A DNA stretch of 64,000 nt, taken from the NCBI GenBank assembly GCA_965216965.1, contig CBDCGX010000014.1, positions 39,287 through 103,286 on the forward strand, written 5' to 3'. Below are positions 47,688-55,634 of this stretch, in pieces (the stretch's first letter is position 1; every line of letters begins with the position of its first letter). The notes beneath the pieces were generated by a model. That model was not told the origin of the DNA, did no database searches, and saw nothing but the letters and a program-made list of their open reading frames with translations. The position numbers and the translations under genes were made by a program. The DNA is from CBDAKK01 sp965216965. Its GTDB lineage: Bacteria; Spirochaetota; Spirochaetia; WTKD01; G963693115.

Positions 47688-48230
47688 ATGAAAATAATAA
47701 AAATTAGAAAAGAAGACACTATAGTAGATCACTATCTACATCAAACGGCTTATTACAACACCATAAAAGCTACAATATGCCAGCCTCTTTCTATACGAAG
47801 AAATATAGATTGCCGCTCATTGTTTCCTAATAAAAGTTTTGTAAGAGTACATAAAAGAGTCAATAAAAGACAAAAGAAATGGTTTGAAAAAGGGTTTCCT
47901 CTCTATGGATTGCATTACGATTCATGTGAAAATATTGAAACTATGCTTTCTCACAGAAATATTGCATATAAACACATATGTTTTGACATAGGCTTTGGAA
48001 AAGGAGAAACAATTTTCCAAATGGCATTAGATTCTCCTGACACCTTGTTTATAGGAGTAGAACCTTACAAAAAGGGGATAGAATCGTTATTATCGAAAAT
48101 AATGCAGAATAACGTCAAAAATATTCTTATATTTCATTATGATGTAGTTCCTATATTGCTACATATGGTTCCAGATTGCACTCTTGATAGAATACAAATA
48201 TTTTTCCCTGATCCGTGGCAAAAAAAACGT
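47688..48230 (+). pseudogene. trmB: tRNA (guanine-N7)-methyltransferase, 3' end lost at the chimeric junction
   Basis: TrmB makes m7G46 in tRNA using AdoMet. The first 181 residues are recognisable: an extended N-terminus of about 70 residues, then KGFPLYGLHYDSCEN, the AdoMet loop DIGFGKGET (about residue 100), GVEPYKKGIESLL, and IQIFFPDPWQKKR (about 170). In TrmB this is followed by HHKRR and about 50 more residues. Here the sequence leaves the family immediately after KKR and a stop follows 8 codons later. The break coincides with the A8 tract where the other genome begins, so the loss is an artefact of the join and the gene is probably intact in its real genome. Confidence 0.85.
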
Positions 48231-48232
48231 CT
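48219..48232. other. Chimeric junction: spirochaete to Campylobacterota
   Basis: To the left, trmB reads in frame up to its conserved KKR codons (48222-48230). To the right, a different frame is a cytochrome c1 C-terminus with no start of its own. The join lies in an A8 tract (48220-48227), which gives the microhomology expected of an assembly or amplification chimera. Gene content, codon use and typical promoter structure all change here. Confidence 0.85.
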
Positions 48233-48469
48233 GAGCACTTTATGGAAACATTTGTAGAAAATCCTCAGTCTCAACTTCCTGGTACTTCTATGCCTAGAGT
48301 TGGGTTAAGTGCTGAAGGGTATGAGCATGTCAAAGCATATCTTGAAGAAGTGGGTGATCCAAGTAAACCTAAAAGAGAAGCAGTAGGTCCATGGGTTCTT
48401 GGGTTCTTCATTATCTTTACGATACTAGCGTTCTTATGGAAAAAAGAACAATGGAGAGATTTACACTAA
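48230..48469 (+). pseudogene. petC: Cytochrome c1 (bc1 complex) C-terminal fragment
   Basis: About 80 residues remain. ETFVENPQSQLPGTSMPRVG is the stretch that carries the axial heme-ligand Met in campylobacterial cytochrome c1. It is followed by LSAEGYEHVKAYLEEVGDPSK, a membrane anchor (GPWVLGFFIIFTILAFLW) and the basic end KKEQWRDLH. The heme-binding CxxCH motifs and the start lie before the join and are missing. The GTG at 48215 is only a by-product of the junction. In its own genome it would be the last gene of petABC, supplying electrons from quinol to cytochrome c. Confidence 0.8.
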
Positions 48470-48496
48470 ATCTTTTGCGGTATTTTGCCGCATCTT

Positions 48497-48542
48497 CGAA
48501 GGAGTTTGCTCAGTCACGTGACTTTGAGTGTACGCTCCTTCG
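48497..48542. repeat. Nested palindrome / hairpin after cytochrome c1
   Basis: Outer arms CGAAGGAG (48497-48504) and CTCCTTCG (48535-48542) enclose a perfect 12-bp palindrome AGTCACGTGACT (48512-48523). A smaller GCGG...CCGC pair lies just before. It is more GC-rich than its surroundings and not followed by a T run. It could be a terminator of the petC operon or a dispersed palindromic repeat. The rest of 48470-48690 shows no gene; a 66-codon frame through it is not supported. Confidence 0.45.
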
Positions 48543-48690
48543 CAACAACCTTCAAATCTACAACAAACTACACACAAAATATTCAGCTTAAATAATATAC
48601 TTACGTTCTAACTTATTATCTTTTATCCCCCTTTTATCTACATTTAGATACCCTAATAAAAATATATAAAAATTATACATTGGATTTCAT

Positions 48691-49671
48691 ATGCTTATAG
48701 ATGGACATGGTCGCGAAGTTAATTATCTTCGTATATCAGTAACAGAACGTTGTAACTTTAGATGTCAGTATTGTATGCCTGAAAAACCTTTCTCTTGGGT
48801 ACCCAAAGAGAACCTCCTTTCTTTTGAAGAGCTTTTTTTATTTGTAAAAGTAGCCATAGATGGTGGTGTCACTAAGATACGTCTTACAGGTGGTGAACCA
48901 CTTTTAAGAGAAGACCTTGATACATTTATTAAGATGATTAATGAGTATAAATCAGGATTAGATTTAGCACTTACTACCAATGCCTTTTTACTCCCAGAAG
49001 CAGCACAAAGACTTAAAGATGCTGGACTTAAACGTCTTAACATTTCGCTTGATTCTATGAAGGCAGATGTTGCTGCCAAGATTGCAGGAAAAGATGTGCT
49101 TGGGGAAAGTATTTGAAGGTATAGACAAAGCTTTAGAAGTAGGCTTAAAAGTAAAAATCAACATGGTGCCACTTAAAGGTATTAATGATGATGAGATTTT
49201 AGATGTGATGGCGTACTGTGAAAAAAATAATATGAAAGTACGTTTCATAGAGTATATGGAAAATGCCCATGCGGACCAAGCGCTTAAAAGGGATGCATGG
49301 TAGAGAGATACTTGAAAAAGTAAAAGAAAAATATACCATTAAGGCATTAGGTCGTGAGGGTGCTAGTCCATCGTTTAATTATCTCATAGAAGAGACAGGG
49401 TATGAGTTTGGACTTATAGACCCACATAAACATGATTTTTGTGAAAACTGTAACCGTATAAGACTTACCGCGGAAGGAAATCTTATTCCTTGTCTCTATT
49501 TTGATGAAGCATATAAGTATTGCAGAATCAGTAAAAAAAGGTGATATTCAAGGTGCTGCGGATGTGCTAGCTAAAGTACTGAAAGACAAACCCAAAGAAA
49601 ATCGTTGGTCAGAAGATGAACTTGAAGATAGAGAGATCTCTACACGTGCTTTTTATGAGACTGGTGGCTAA
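48691..49671 (+). pseudogene. moaA: GTP 3',8-cyclase (molybdenum cofactor step 1), three frameshifts
   Basis: Radical-SAM enzyme that converts GTP to 3',8-cyclo-H2GTP. In pieces: 48691-49100 has the radical-SAM cysteines CNFRCQYCMPEK, TGGEPLLRED and LNISLDSM; the next frame has VFEGIDKALEVGLKVKINMV and RFIEYMENA; the third has ASPSFNYLIE and the second cluster CENCNRIRLTAEGNLIPCL; the fourth ends in YETGG with the C-terminal Gly-Gly. The changes, each one extra base, are near 49098-49101 (GGGG), 49287-49292 (AAAAGGG) and 49512-49516 (CATATAAG). Corrected length is about 325 aa with every catalytic residue, so these are probably sequencing errors. The stop and the queE start overlap (TAATG). 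Confidence 0.88.
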
Positions 49672-50429
49672 TGTTTTATCTGACGGAACAATTCTTCTCT
49701 ATTCAAGGTGAGGGTAAATACGCAGGGGTGCCTTCTTACTTTTTGCGTACAGGCGGCTGTAATTTAAACTGTCCTGGTTTTGGGGCAGAGTATGAAGTAG
49801 ATGGAGAAATTCGTTTAGGATGTGATACTTATTTTGCTGTAGATTCTGCTTTTGCAAAGTCTTGGATAAAAGCAGATAATGCCTCCATACTTATCGATAC
49901 ACTTTCAAAAGAATTTTTGGAGATTGGGTATAACCCTCATATGGTGATTACTGGGGGAGAACCTCTTATGTACCATACGGACAGTAACTTTTATGAAGTG
50001 GTAGCGTGGTTAGTCTCAGAAGGTATAGAGATTACTTTTGAGACCAATGGGACTGTCGAGATAGATTTTGAAAAGTACCCAGCTTATAAATCTTGTATCT
50101 TTGTACTCTCTTTAAAACTCAAAAACTCTGGGGAACCGGAAGTAAAACGTATTATTCCTCAAGCACTCATTAATGTACAAGCACATGCAAAAGAAGCTTT
50201 TTTAAAATTTACAATAGATGCAGAGTTGGTGAATACCACTGCTTTGGATGAAATTAATGAGATTAGAGACATTTTACCAGAGCTAGAGGTGTATTGTATG
50301 CCTGTAGGTGAGAGTAGAGATACCATTTGGAAAAATGATAGAGCTGTTTTTGAGTTTTGTATGCAGCATAACTTTCGCTATAGCGACCGCTTACATATTA
50401 GAGTTTTTGACACCACCCAAGGGGTGTAG
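49671..50429 (+). CDS. queE: 7-carboxy-7-deazaguanine synthase
   Basis: 252 aa radical-SAM enzyme of queuosine synthesis; it turns the product of QueD into CDG. The N-terminus FYLTEQFFSIQGEGKYAGVP binds substrate. The cluster motif is CNLNCPGFG, the campylobacterial variant, followed by the insertion DGEIRLGCDTYFAVD. TGGEPLMYH is the AdoMet-binding motif, and FETNGT follows. The partner queD lies 8 kb downstream. The start is fixed by the overlap with the moaA stop. Ends 7 bases from a convergent small gene. Confidence 0.9.
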   Translation: MFYLTEQFFSIQGEGKYAGVPSYFLRTGGCNLNCPGFGAEYEVDGEIRLGCDTYFAVDSAFAKSWIKADNASILIDTLSKEFLEIGYNPHMVITGGEPLMYHTDSNFYEVVAWLVSEGIEITFETNGTVEIDFEKYPAYKSCIFVLSLKLKNSGEPEVKRIIPQALINVQAHAKEAFLKFTIDAELVNTTALDEINEIRDILPELEVYCMPVGESRDTIWKNDRAVFEFCMQHNFRYSDRLHIRVFDTTQGV

Positions 50430-50435
50430 TGCCAT

Positions 50436-50642
50436 TTAATTGGGTGTCACATTAATGCCAGGACTATCTGGCGTACCAATATAGTCACTGACTGTTTCAT
50501 GGGTCATTTTAATATAACTCAGTACCCCTGCAAAAAGTACTAACCCTACAATAACCAAACGTATGATTTTACGTTTTTGAGTAGATTCTTGATTGTTATA
50601 GTCATCAATATAGTCCATGGTTGGTTCATTTTCTAATTTCAC
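50436..50642 (-). CDS. Small membrane protein at the end of the cyd operon (68 aa)
   Basis: GTG start at 50642, overlapping the stop of the 53-aa gene by 4 bases (AAGTGA), so it is translationally coupled to it. A charged cytoplasmic N-terminus (about 27 residues, MDYIDDYNNQESTQKRK) is followed by one membrane helix (IIRLVIVGLVLFAGVLSYI) and a short tail. No family recognised. Position after cydB suggests an accessory role for cytochrome bd, but that is inference. Confidence 0.65.
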   Translation of the reverse strand: MKLENEPTMDYIDDYNNQESTQKRKIIRLVIVGLVLFAGVLSYIKMTHETVSDYIGTPDSPGINVTPN

Positions 50643-50800
50643 TTTTTATCCTTTTGTTGTAATGTTTGATGGTTTTTTTCATAGATTTCCAGTCGTTCAA
50701 GTTTGTTAAAATGTTGTAAATTATGTTGTACAAATTTTACAGATATCCAAACTGTGATAGGTAAAGATATGTACCAAATTATTTCTCCTAAGTATTCCAT
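50639..50800 (-). CDS. Small membrane protein directly after cydB (53 aa), CydX-like candidate
   Basis: Starts ATG at 50800, 8 bases after the cydB stop, with AGGAG five bases upstream. The protein begins MEYLGEIIWYISLPITVWIS, an N-terminal membrane helix, followed by an amphipathic charged tail (about 30 residues ending QQKDKK). CydX, the small third subunit of E. coli cytochrome bd, likewise has one N-terminal helix and sits after cydB. No sequence similarity to CydX is obvious, so this is a positional candidate only. Confidence 0.6.
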   Translation of the reverse strand: MEYLGEIIWYISLPITVWISVKFVQHNLQHFNKLERLEIYEKNHQTLQQKDKK

Positions 50801-50808
50801 TGTATCTC

Positions 50809-51939
50809 CTAATAATGATGTGAGTCAGACTTGACTTCTTCGATAGTCATTTTGTTTTTGTCCATAGAACGCCAAACTAAAAATATGTAGCCAAGTACCA
50901 CAGGAATAAGTAGTGAGACTATGGACATGACTGACAATGTATAGTGGCTTCCTGAACTGTTTTCTATGGTAAGTGAACTTTGTAGGTCGACCAAAGAAGG
51001 GTAATAGGCAGAATGGTTAAATCCTAAAATAAAGAGTAGCACGGTTACGGCCAAGACAGTACCTGTACCAGAGAACCAAATGGCTTTATGGTTGTGTTTG
51101 TAAAGCGCACTGTAAATACCATAGAGTAAAGTTCCTATACCCAAAAGTAGTATGATGAGTAAGAGCGGATAGTCCAAAAGAGTATGTAAAAATTTCATAG
51201 GTTCTATAAAAACCATTTGTGTCTCTGGGGTATAGCTATACCCTTGTTGAAATAATATAAAGCCAAACACAAAAAGAAAAAAAGGTAAAAATATCAAAGT
51301 GTTGTTTTTTAATGTTCTCATGATACGTTTTGCTATGGCTTCATTGTCCAGATTGTTGTAAAAATAAAGCGATGCTTGAATACGTGAAAGAAAGATAAGC
51401 ATCACACCAAAAGAGACATTAAAAGGGTTGAGTAGTGCTTCGAGTCCATAGCTTGCCTTTGTCCAGTGTGAAAGATGCATTTCATTTACCACAAAGTTCC
51501 CCCCTGTATAAAGTGTTGCAAGCGCAACGCCCAATAAAAATACACCTAAAGAGCCGTTGATAAAGAGGAGCTTTTCGTAAAATCTCTCTCCAAAAACGTT
51601 GTCTGGTTTTTTACGGTACTCATAGGAGACAGCTTGAATAATGAAACAAAAAAGAATGGCCATCCATACATAATATGCGCCACCAAAACTTACAGCATAA
51701 AAAAGTGGAAAAGCCGCAAAGAGTGCACCACCGAACATAACCAAGGTACTGAAGGTCAGTTCCCACTTTCGTCCCAATGAATTGATGATGAGTGTACGTT
51801 CATCATCGGTTTTTCCCAGTGTATAAAGGAGGGTTTGTCCTCCTTGTACAAAAGTCATAAAGACAAAAAGTGCGCCCAACAGACTTACAATAAGCCAGCA
51901 ATAGGTTTGTAGTGTCAACAACGAAATAGAATCTAACAT
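50809..51939 (-). CDS. cydB: Cytochrome bd ubiquinol oxidase subunit II
   Basis: 376 aa with about nine membrane helices. The opening SISLLTLQTYCWLIVSLLGALFVFMTFVQGGQ is the divergent N-terminus seen in Bacteroidetes and Campylobacterota CydB. Later segments FGGALFAAFPLFYAVSFGGAYYVWM and the closing helix LLIPVVLGYIFLVWRSM fit. It packs against CydA and helps hold the heme pair. Its ATG directly follows the cydA stop with no gap, so the two subunits are coupled. Confidence 0.93.
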   Translation of the reverse strand: MLDSISLLTLQTYCWLIVSLLGALFVFMTFVQGGQTLLYTLGKTDDERTLIINSLGRKWELTFSTLVMFGGALFAAFPLFYAVSFGGAYYVWMAILFCFIIQAVSYEYRKKPDNVFGERFYEKLLFINGSLGVFLLGVALATLYTGGNFVVNEMHLSHWTKASYGLEALLNPFNVSFGVMLIFLSRIQASLYFYNNLDNEAIAKRIMRTLKNNTLIFLPFFLFVFGFILFQQGYSYTPETQMVFIEPMKFLHTLLDYPLLLIILLLGIGTLLYGIYSALYKHNHKAIWFSGTGTVLAVTVLLFILGFNHSAYYPSLVDLQSSLTIENSSGSHYTLSVMSIVSLLIPVVLGYIFLVWRSMDKNKMTIEEVKSDSHHY

Positions 51940-53472
51940 TTAATGTTCCCCCTCTGGTCCAATTTTAATTTGTTTAAGCATGATTTTTATTTCAGCGATA
52001 AGCAGTCCTGTAAAAAGTATGGCAAAGAGCCAAAAGGTAATCATGACAGAGGTTGAGGCTACATTGGATGCTGCCATACCTACAGGTAGAAGATCTTGTA
52101 TCGCCCAAGGTTGGCGACCTGCTTCAGCTACTATCCATCCAGCCTCTTGTGCGACATATCCTAAAGGGATAGTAAAGAGTGCTGCACGAAGTACCCATTT
52201 TTTGTGTTCAATTTCGTTAATCATGGCAAAGTAGAGCACGATAATAAATAAAATCAAAAACCATGTACCTAAACCTACCATCGTATGAAAACTGTAAAAA
52301 GAGAGTGCTACATTGGGTACAGCATCTTCAGGCTTTTTTAAATATCCATAGCCCATATAAGATTGGTTTTCTTCAAAGGTTTTTAATGCCTGTTGTGCTT
52401 TTTTCTGATTGCCTTCTCTTTTAGCCTCTTTGTAGTCTTTCAGTGCTGATACAGCCTTTTTACCTAGAATCATTTTATCTTTCACAGACATAATATCTTG
52501 TTCTTCATTGCCATAAAGTATATCTTCTATCCCTGGGACAAAAGCCGATAAAGAGTGATACCCTAAAAAAGAAAGGGCATTAGGGATTTCTACTTTAAAA
52601 TGAAAAGCCTCTTTATCGTCACCCAAGGTTTTTTCATTGTTTAGAAGACCAATAGCGATAATACCTGCTCTTGACTCTCCTTGGTAAAGACCCTCCATAG
52701 CTGCGAGTTTCATAGGTTGTTGTTGAGCCACTTGAAAGGCAGATTCATCTCCTGAGTTAAGTAGAAAAAGGGAAGAAATAAGCCCAAATGAAGCAGCCAC
52801 TATCATACTGCGTTTTGCAAACATGATATCACGCTTTTTAAGTAGATACCATGCACTAATACCTATAACAAACAAAGAAGCTAAGACGTACCCACTACTG
52901 ACAGTATGTAGAAATTTACTGACTGCGTTAGGGTTAAAAATAACTTCTGCAAAGTTCTCCATCTCATTTCTTGCCGTATCTGGATTGAAGTGCATACCTA
53001 CAGGGTGCTGCATCCACCCATTGGCAATGAGTATCCATAAGGCAGAGAGGTTAGAACCAATCGCCACAAGCCATGTAGAGAGCAAGTGCATTTTTTTGCT
53101 TACTTTATCCCATCCGAAAAACATTACAGCAAAAAATGTTGACTCCATAAAAAATGCCATGAGACCTTCAATAGCAAGGGGCGCACCAAATATATCTCCC
53201 ACTATCCATGAATAGTTTGACCAGTTGGTTCCAAACTCAAATTCCATAATAATCCCAGTGGCTAACCCTATGGCAAAGTTAATTGCAAGGAGAGTCATCC
53301 AAAATTGTGTGGTTTTTTTCCACCAAATATCACCTGTTTTGACATAGATGGTCTCCATGATAGCGATAATAAAGGTCAAGCCTAAAGTGAGTGGTACAAA
53401 GAGCCAATGATACAGAGCAGTCAAGGCAAATTGTGCGCGAGACCAGTCTATCAGTAAATCGGTATGTTCCAT
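51940..53472 (-). CDS. cydA: Cytochrome bd ubiquinol oxidase subunit I
   Basis: 510 aa. CydA oxidises quinol and reduces O2 to water with very high affinity, and carries hemes b558, b595 and d. Ligand positions are visible: His22 in ALYHWLFVPLTLG (b595), the His in KFLHTVSSGYV (b558), the Met in SFHTMVGLGTW (b558), and the glutamates in GFEFGTNW-type FEFGTNWSNYSW. GWMQHPVGMHF and EAGRQPWAIQDLLP are diagnostic. The region between residues 260 and 385 (quinol-binding loop) has a Lys/Ala-rich helix, longer than the short-loop type. The start MEHTDLLIDWSRAQFALT follows DUF4492 with no gap. Confidence 0.96.
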   Translation of the reverse strand: MEHTDLLIDWSRAQFALTALYHWLFVPLTLGLTFIIAIMETIYVKTGDIWWKKTTQFWMTLLAINFAIGLATGIIMEFEFGTNWSNYSWIVGDIFGAPLAIEGLMAFFMESTFFAVMFFGWDKVSKKMHLLSTWLVAIGSNLSALWILIANGWMQHPVGMHFNPDTARNEMENFAEVIFNPNAVSKFLHTVSSGYVLASLFVIGISAWYLLKKRDIMFAKRSMIVAASFGLISSLFLLNSGDESAFQVAQQQPMKLAAMEGLYQGESRAGIIAIGLLNNEKTLGDDKEAFHFKVEIPNALSFLGYHSLSAFVPGIEDILYGNEEQDIMSVKDKMILGKKAVSALKDYKEAKREGNQKKAQQALKTFEENQSYMGYGYLKKPEDAVPNVALSFYSFHTMVGLGTWFLILFIIVLYFAMINEIEHKKWVLRAALFTIPLGYVAQEAGWIVAEAGRQPWAIQDLLPVGMAASNVASTSVMITFWLFAILFTGLLIAEIKIMLKQIKIGPEGEH

Positions 53473-53688
53473 TTATTGTTCCTTTTTTGTTAATTGTTCT
53501 AAGATGTAATGACTTCTTTGTGCATCATTTTGAAAATGTGTTTCTAAATAATTTGGAAAGAAAAACCATTTCATCACAGCAAAGAGTATAAAAAGCTTGA
53601 TGGCTATCAGTAACCACAAACGCTTGCCTAATTTCATACTTTTAAAGCCTTCAAAGTAGAAATTATAAATCTTTTTAAGATGATGCAT
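53473..53688 (-). CDS. DUF4492 membrane protein preceding cydA
   Basis: 71 aa from ATG 53688 (MHHLKKIYNFYFEGF), preceded by AAGGAA at the right distance. The upstream in-frame ATG at 53739 lies inside the promoter and is rejected. The family pattern is KIYNFYFEGFKSMKLGKRLWLLIAIKLFILFAVMKWFFFPNYL, split here over two stretches: an amphipathic start and one membrane helix (about residues 27-46). DUF4492 genes typically stand before cydAB in Bacteroidetes and Campylobacterota; an assembly or accessory role for cytochrome bd is likely but unproven. It opens the cyd operon. Confidence 0.85.
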   Translation of the reverse strand: MHHLKKIYNFYFEGFKSMKLGKRLWLLIAIKLFILFAVMKWFFFPNYLETHFQNDAQRSHYILEQLTKKEQ

Positions 53689-53696
53689 TATATTCC

Positions 53697-53746
53697 TTAT
53701 TTTGGACATATGACATGAATATATCACTTTTTTGGTCATATGTCAA
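53697..53746 (-). promoter_or_regulatory. cyd operon promoter with two CATATG operator boxes
   Basis: On the minus strand: TTGACA (53746-53741), 17-bp spacer, TATATT (53723-53718). Box A, GTCATATGTC read on the plus strand (53735-53744), overlaps the -35. Box B, GACATATGAC (53705-53714), is the same 10-mer in reverse orientation and covers the expected transcription start near 53711. Centres are exactly 30 bp apart. Over 50 bases this module matches the promoter at 55635-55684 at 44 positions by hand. The geometry (over -35 and +1) is that of repression. The DUF134 regulator gene starts 31 bases away in the other direction and has a TATACT at 53765-53770. Confidence 0.75.
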
Positions 53747-53776
53747 GTATTTTAAAAATTATGGTATACTTTTCTT

Positions 53777-54373
53777 ATGGGACGTGATAAATTAAAACGA
53801 AAATTACAATTTAAACCGATGTGTACCTCTTTTGGTTCTCTTGGTTGTCAAAGTGAAGATACTATCTATCTATTACATGAAGAGATGGAAGCACTTTATC
53901 TTATGGACAATCAAGGACTTTATCAAGCAGAGGCTGCTGCACAAATGGAAGTGTCACGTACAACGTTTGCACGTATTATTAAAAGTGCAAGAGAAAAGGT
54001 AAGTATGATGCTCATTACGGGTGCCAACCTTACCATAGAAGATGAAAAAGATGAATATACGGTGATGTTAACAAGCATGAAAGAGGATGTTTTAGCACTT
54101 GGAAAACCAGATGCACCTTTTTTAATGGTATACCGTATACATCAAAATGAAATTGTCGATAGACAGGTTTTGGAAAACCCCGTATTTGTAGAAAATAAAA
54201 GACCAGGTCAGGTGCTGCCAGCATTATGTAATGAATATCAGATAAACTTTTTTGTAGCGACGAGTATCGGTACTGGTTTTAAGAGCGCATTACTTTCCAA
54301 AGGGATTTATACTGTTGCAAAGAGAAGCTTTCATGAAAATGACATTTTAAAATGGGATATCTTGAGTCACTAA
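53777..54373 (+). CDS. DUF134 helix-turn-helix regulator fused to a NifX-like domain
   Basis: 198 aa. The N-terminal half matches DUF134/UPF0251: RKLQFKPMCTSFGS, then LHEEMEALYLMDNQGLYQAE followed by a sigma-like helix-turn-helix AAAQMEVSRTTFARIIKSAREKV. The C-terminal half (about 105-198) has the dinitrogenase iron-molybdenum cofactor (NifX/NafY) fold seen by FLMVYRIHQNEIVDRQVL, VLPALCNEYQINFFVATSIGTGF. Such domains bind metal or Fe-S clusters, so this is a candidate redox or metal sensor. A TATACT (53765-53770) ends 6 bases before the ATG, with no Shine-Dalgarno site. It lies divergently from the cyd operon and near its operators; the same operators stand before a second NifX gene. Its 3' end overlaps the TSUP gene by 27 bases. 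Confidence 0.85.
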   Translation: MGRDKLKRKLQFKPMCTSFGSLGCQSEDTIYLLHEEMEALYLMDNQGLYQAEAAAQMEVSRTTFARIIKSAREKVSMMLITGANLTIEDEKDEYTVMLTSMKEDVLALGKPDAPFLMVYRIHQNEIVDRQVLENPVFVENKRPGQVLPALCNEYQINFFVATSIGTGFKSALLSKGIYTVAKRSFHENDILKWDILSH

Positions 54374-55102
54374 AAAATGGTAGAGTAGCTTGAATGCCAA
54401 AAGATAGAGGATAAGTGCCATCAGTTTTTTGATGTGTGTCTGGTTAAGTTTAAAGTGCATGAGATAATTTCCGACATATCCACCAGCAATTGCACTGCTC
54501 CCCACAATCAAAAGTAGTTTCCAGTCAAGTGGCACATAGGATGCATAGGTAAAGAAAGAACTTAAAGCAGAAAAAGGTACAACAAAACTGACAGTAATCG
54601 CAACTTTTTTAGGCTCAAAACCCAAAAATATTAAAAGAGGTATGAGTATATTCCCTCCCCCTACACCTAATAACCCTGCCAGATATCCTACCACTCCCCC
54701 GAGCATAAAATATATCCATTTGTTTTTTAGATGGGTTAAAGATTTTTTCTTTCCAGACATCATCATACTTGCACTGTACCATAGCATGAGCATAAATAGA
54801 AATTTGACAATTTCCTCGTCCATAAATCGACTAGTGTATGCACCTAGAGGGGCAAAAATAAGCATCATAATAGCTATAGGCCAAACAAAGTGGTAATCCA
54901 ATACTTTTCGTTTGATATTCATGATACTTGAAGTGATAGTCGTTGATGCACCAGCAAAGAGACCTATGGCTTTTGCTAGTGTAAAATCAATACCTAAAAA
55001 GTTAAGAATTGGAATCAGTGCTATCCCAGATCCAGCACCTCCCATGGAGAAGAGTATGGAGAGCATAAAAGTTAGTCCTCCATAAAGTAAATATTCATAC
55101 AT
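54347..55102 (-). CDS. TSUP/TauE-SafE-family membrane permease
   Basis: 251 aa with seven or eight helices. Both family repeats are visible: GGAGSGIALIPILNFLGIDFTLAKAIGL (about 20-47) and GLLGVGGGNILIPLLIFLGFEPKKVAITVSF (about 143-173). TSUP proteins export or import sulfur compounds such as sulfite, thiosulfate or sulfoacetate. The gene is 6 bases downstream of a periplasmic rhodanese, which strongly points to a sulfur compound as cargo. They form a two-gene operon, convergent with the regulator. Confidence 0.9.
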   Translation of the reverse strand: MYEYLLYGGLTFMLSILFSMGGAGSGIALIPILNFLGIDFTLAKAIGLFAGASTTITSSIMNIKRKVLDYHFVWPIAIMMLIFAPLGAYTSRFMDEEIVKFLFMLMLWYSASMMMSGKKKSLTHLKNKWIYFMLGGVVGYLAGLLGVGGGNILIPLLIFLGFEPKKVAITVSFVVPFSALSSFFTYASYVPLDWKLLLIVGSSAIAGGYVGNYLMHFKLNQTHIKKLMALILYLLAFKLLYHFLVTQDIPF

Positions 55103-55108
55103 ACAAAA

Positions 55109-55573
55109 CTATTTTACAGGCGCATTTTTAGGATTATCTACTTTTGCTAATGCAATAAGTCCACCTTTTACAACATGTATTTTTTTAAATCCGAGTCTTT
55201 TTAGACCTATGGCTGCCAAGGTAGCGCGTGTGCCTGAATGACAAATGACCATAATAGGTTTATTTGTAGGTAACCTATCTAAATTTTCTTTTTTGAAGAG
55301 TTTTGATATAGGTATATGTAATGCGTTGTCTCCGTTTAGTGCAATGACAGAATATTCACCATTCGTACGTACATCTAGGAGAGAAATATCTTTTTTTTCT
55401 TTTAAAAGTTTCATGACATCACTTGCTTTGACAAAGAGTTTTGAATCCGCACATGCTCTTTGTGTCATGTGTGAATAGAATGTATTTAATTCTTTTGCTT
55501 TTGTATTGTCATAGGCATGTGCAGAGACGTTTAAAACCAAGAATGCGAGAGCTGAATGAAAAGTGTTTTTCAT
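55109..55573 (-). CDS. Periplasmic rhodanese-domain sulfurtransferase
   Basis: 154 aa. Signal peptide at residues 1-20 (MKNTFHSALAFLVLNVSAHA). A single rhodanese domain follows with ISLLDVRTNGEYSVIALNGDNALHIP and the active-site loop ICHSGTRATLAA, whose Cys would carry the persulfide; KKIHVVKGGLIAL closes it. The first part of the mature protein has another Cys (RACADSKL). AAGGA precedes the start. It is divergent from the NifX operon, with the operator pair at 55637-55676 between them, so the two transcripts may be controlled together. Confidence 0.9.
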   Translation of the reverse strand: MKNTFHSALAFLVLNVSAHAYDNTKAKELNTFYSHMTQRACADSKLFVKASDVMKLLKEKKDISLLDVRTNGEYSVIALNGDNALHIPISKLFKKENLDRLPTNKPIMVICHSGTRATLAAIGLKRLGFKKIHVVKGGLIALAKVDNPKNAPVK

Positions 55574-55634
55574 ATATTAGTCCTTATTATAATTTATTTA
55601 AGTTAAAATTATAATAAAAAAACCTTAGTATTTA

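Noticed and set aside
48200..48300. Horizontal transfer of a campylobacterial island into a spirochaete
   Set aside because: Both genes are cut at the same homopolymer, with no integrase, tRNA, repeat or insertion sequence at the border.
48215..48469. GTG-started complete gene for an 84-aa membrane protein
   Set aside because: The GTG is in the trmB part of the join; the product is the tail of cytochrome c1, not an independent gene.
48391..48591. 66-codon frame across the petC end and the palindrome
   Set aside because: It overlaps the real cytochrome c1 tail in another frame and runs through a hairpin.
53689..53739. Longer DUF4492 protein from the ATG at 53739
   Set aside because: That start lies inside the promoter; the ATG at 53688 has AAGGAA and gives the family N-terminus.
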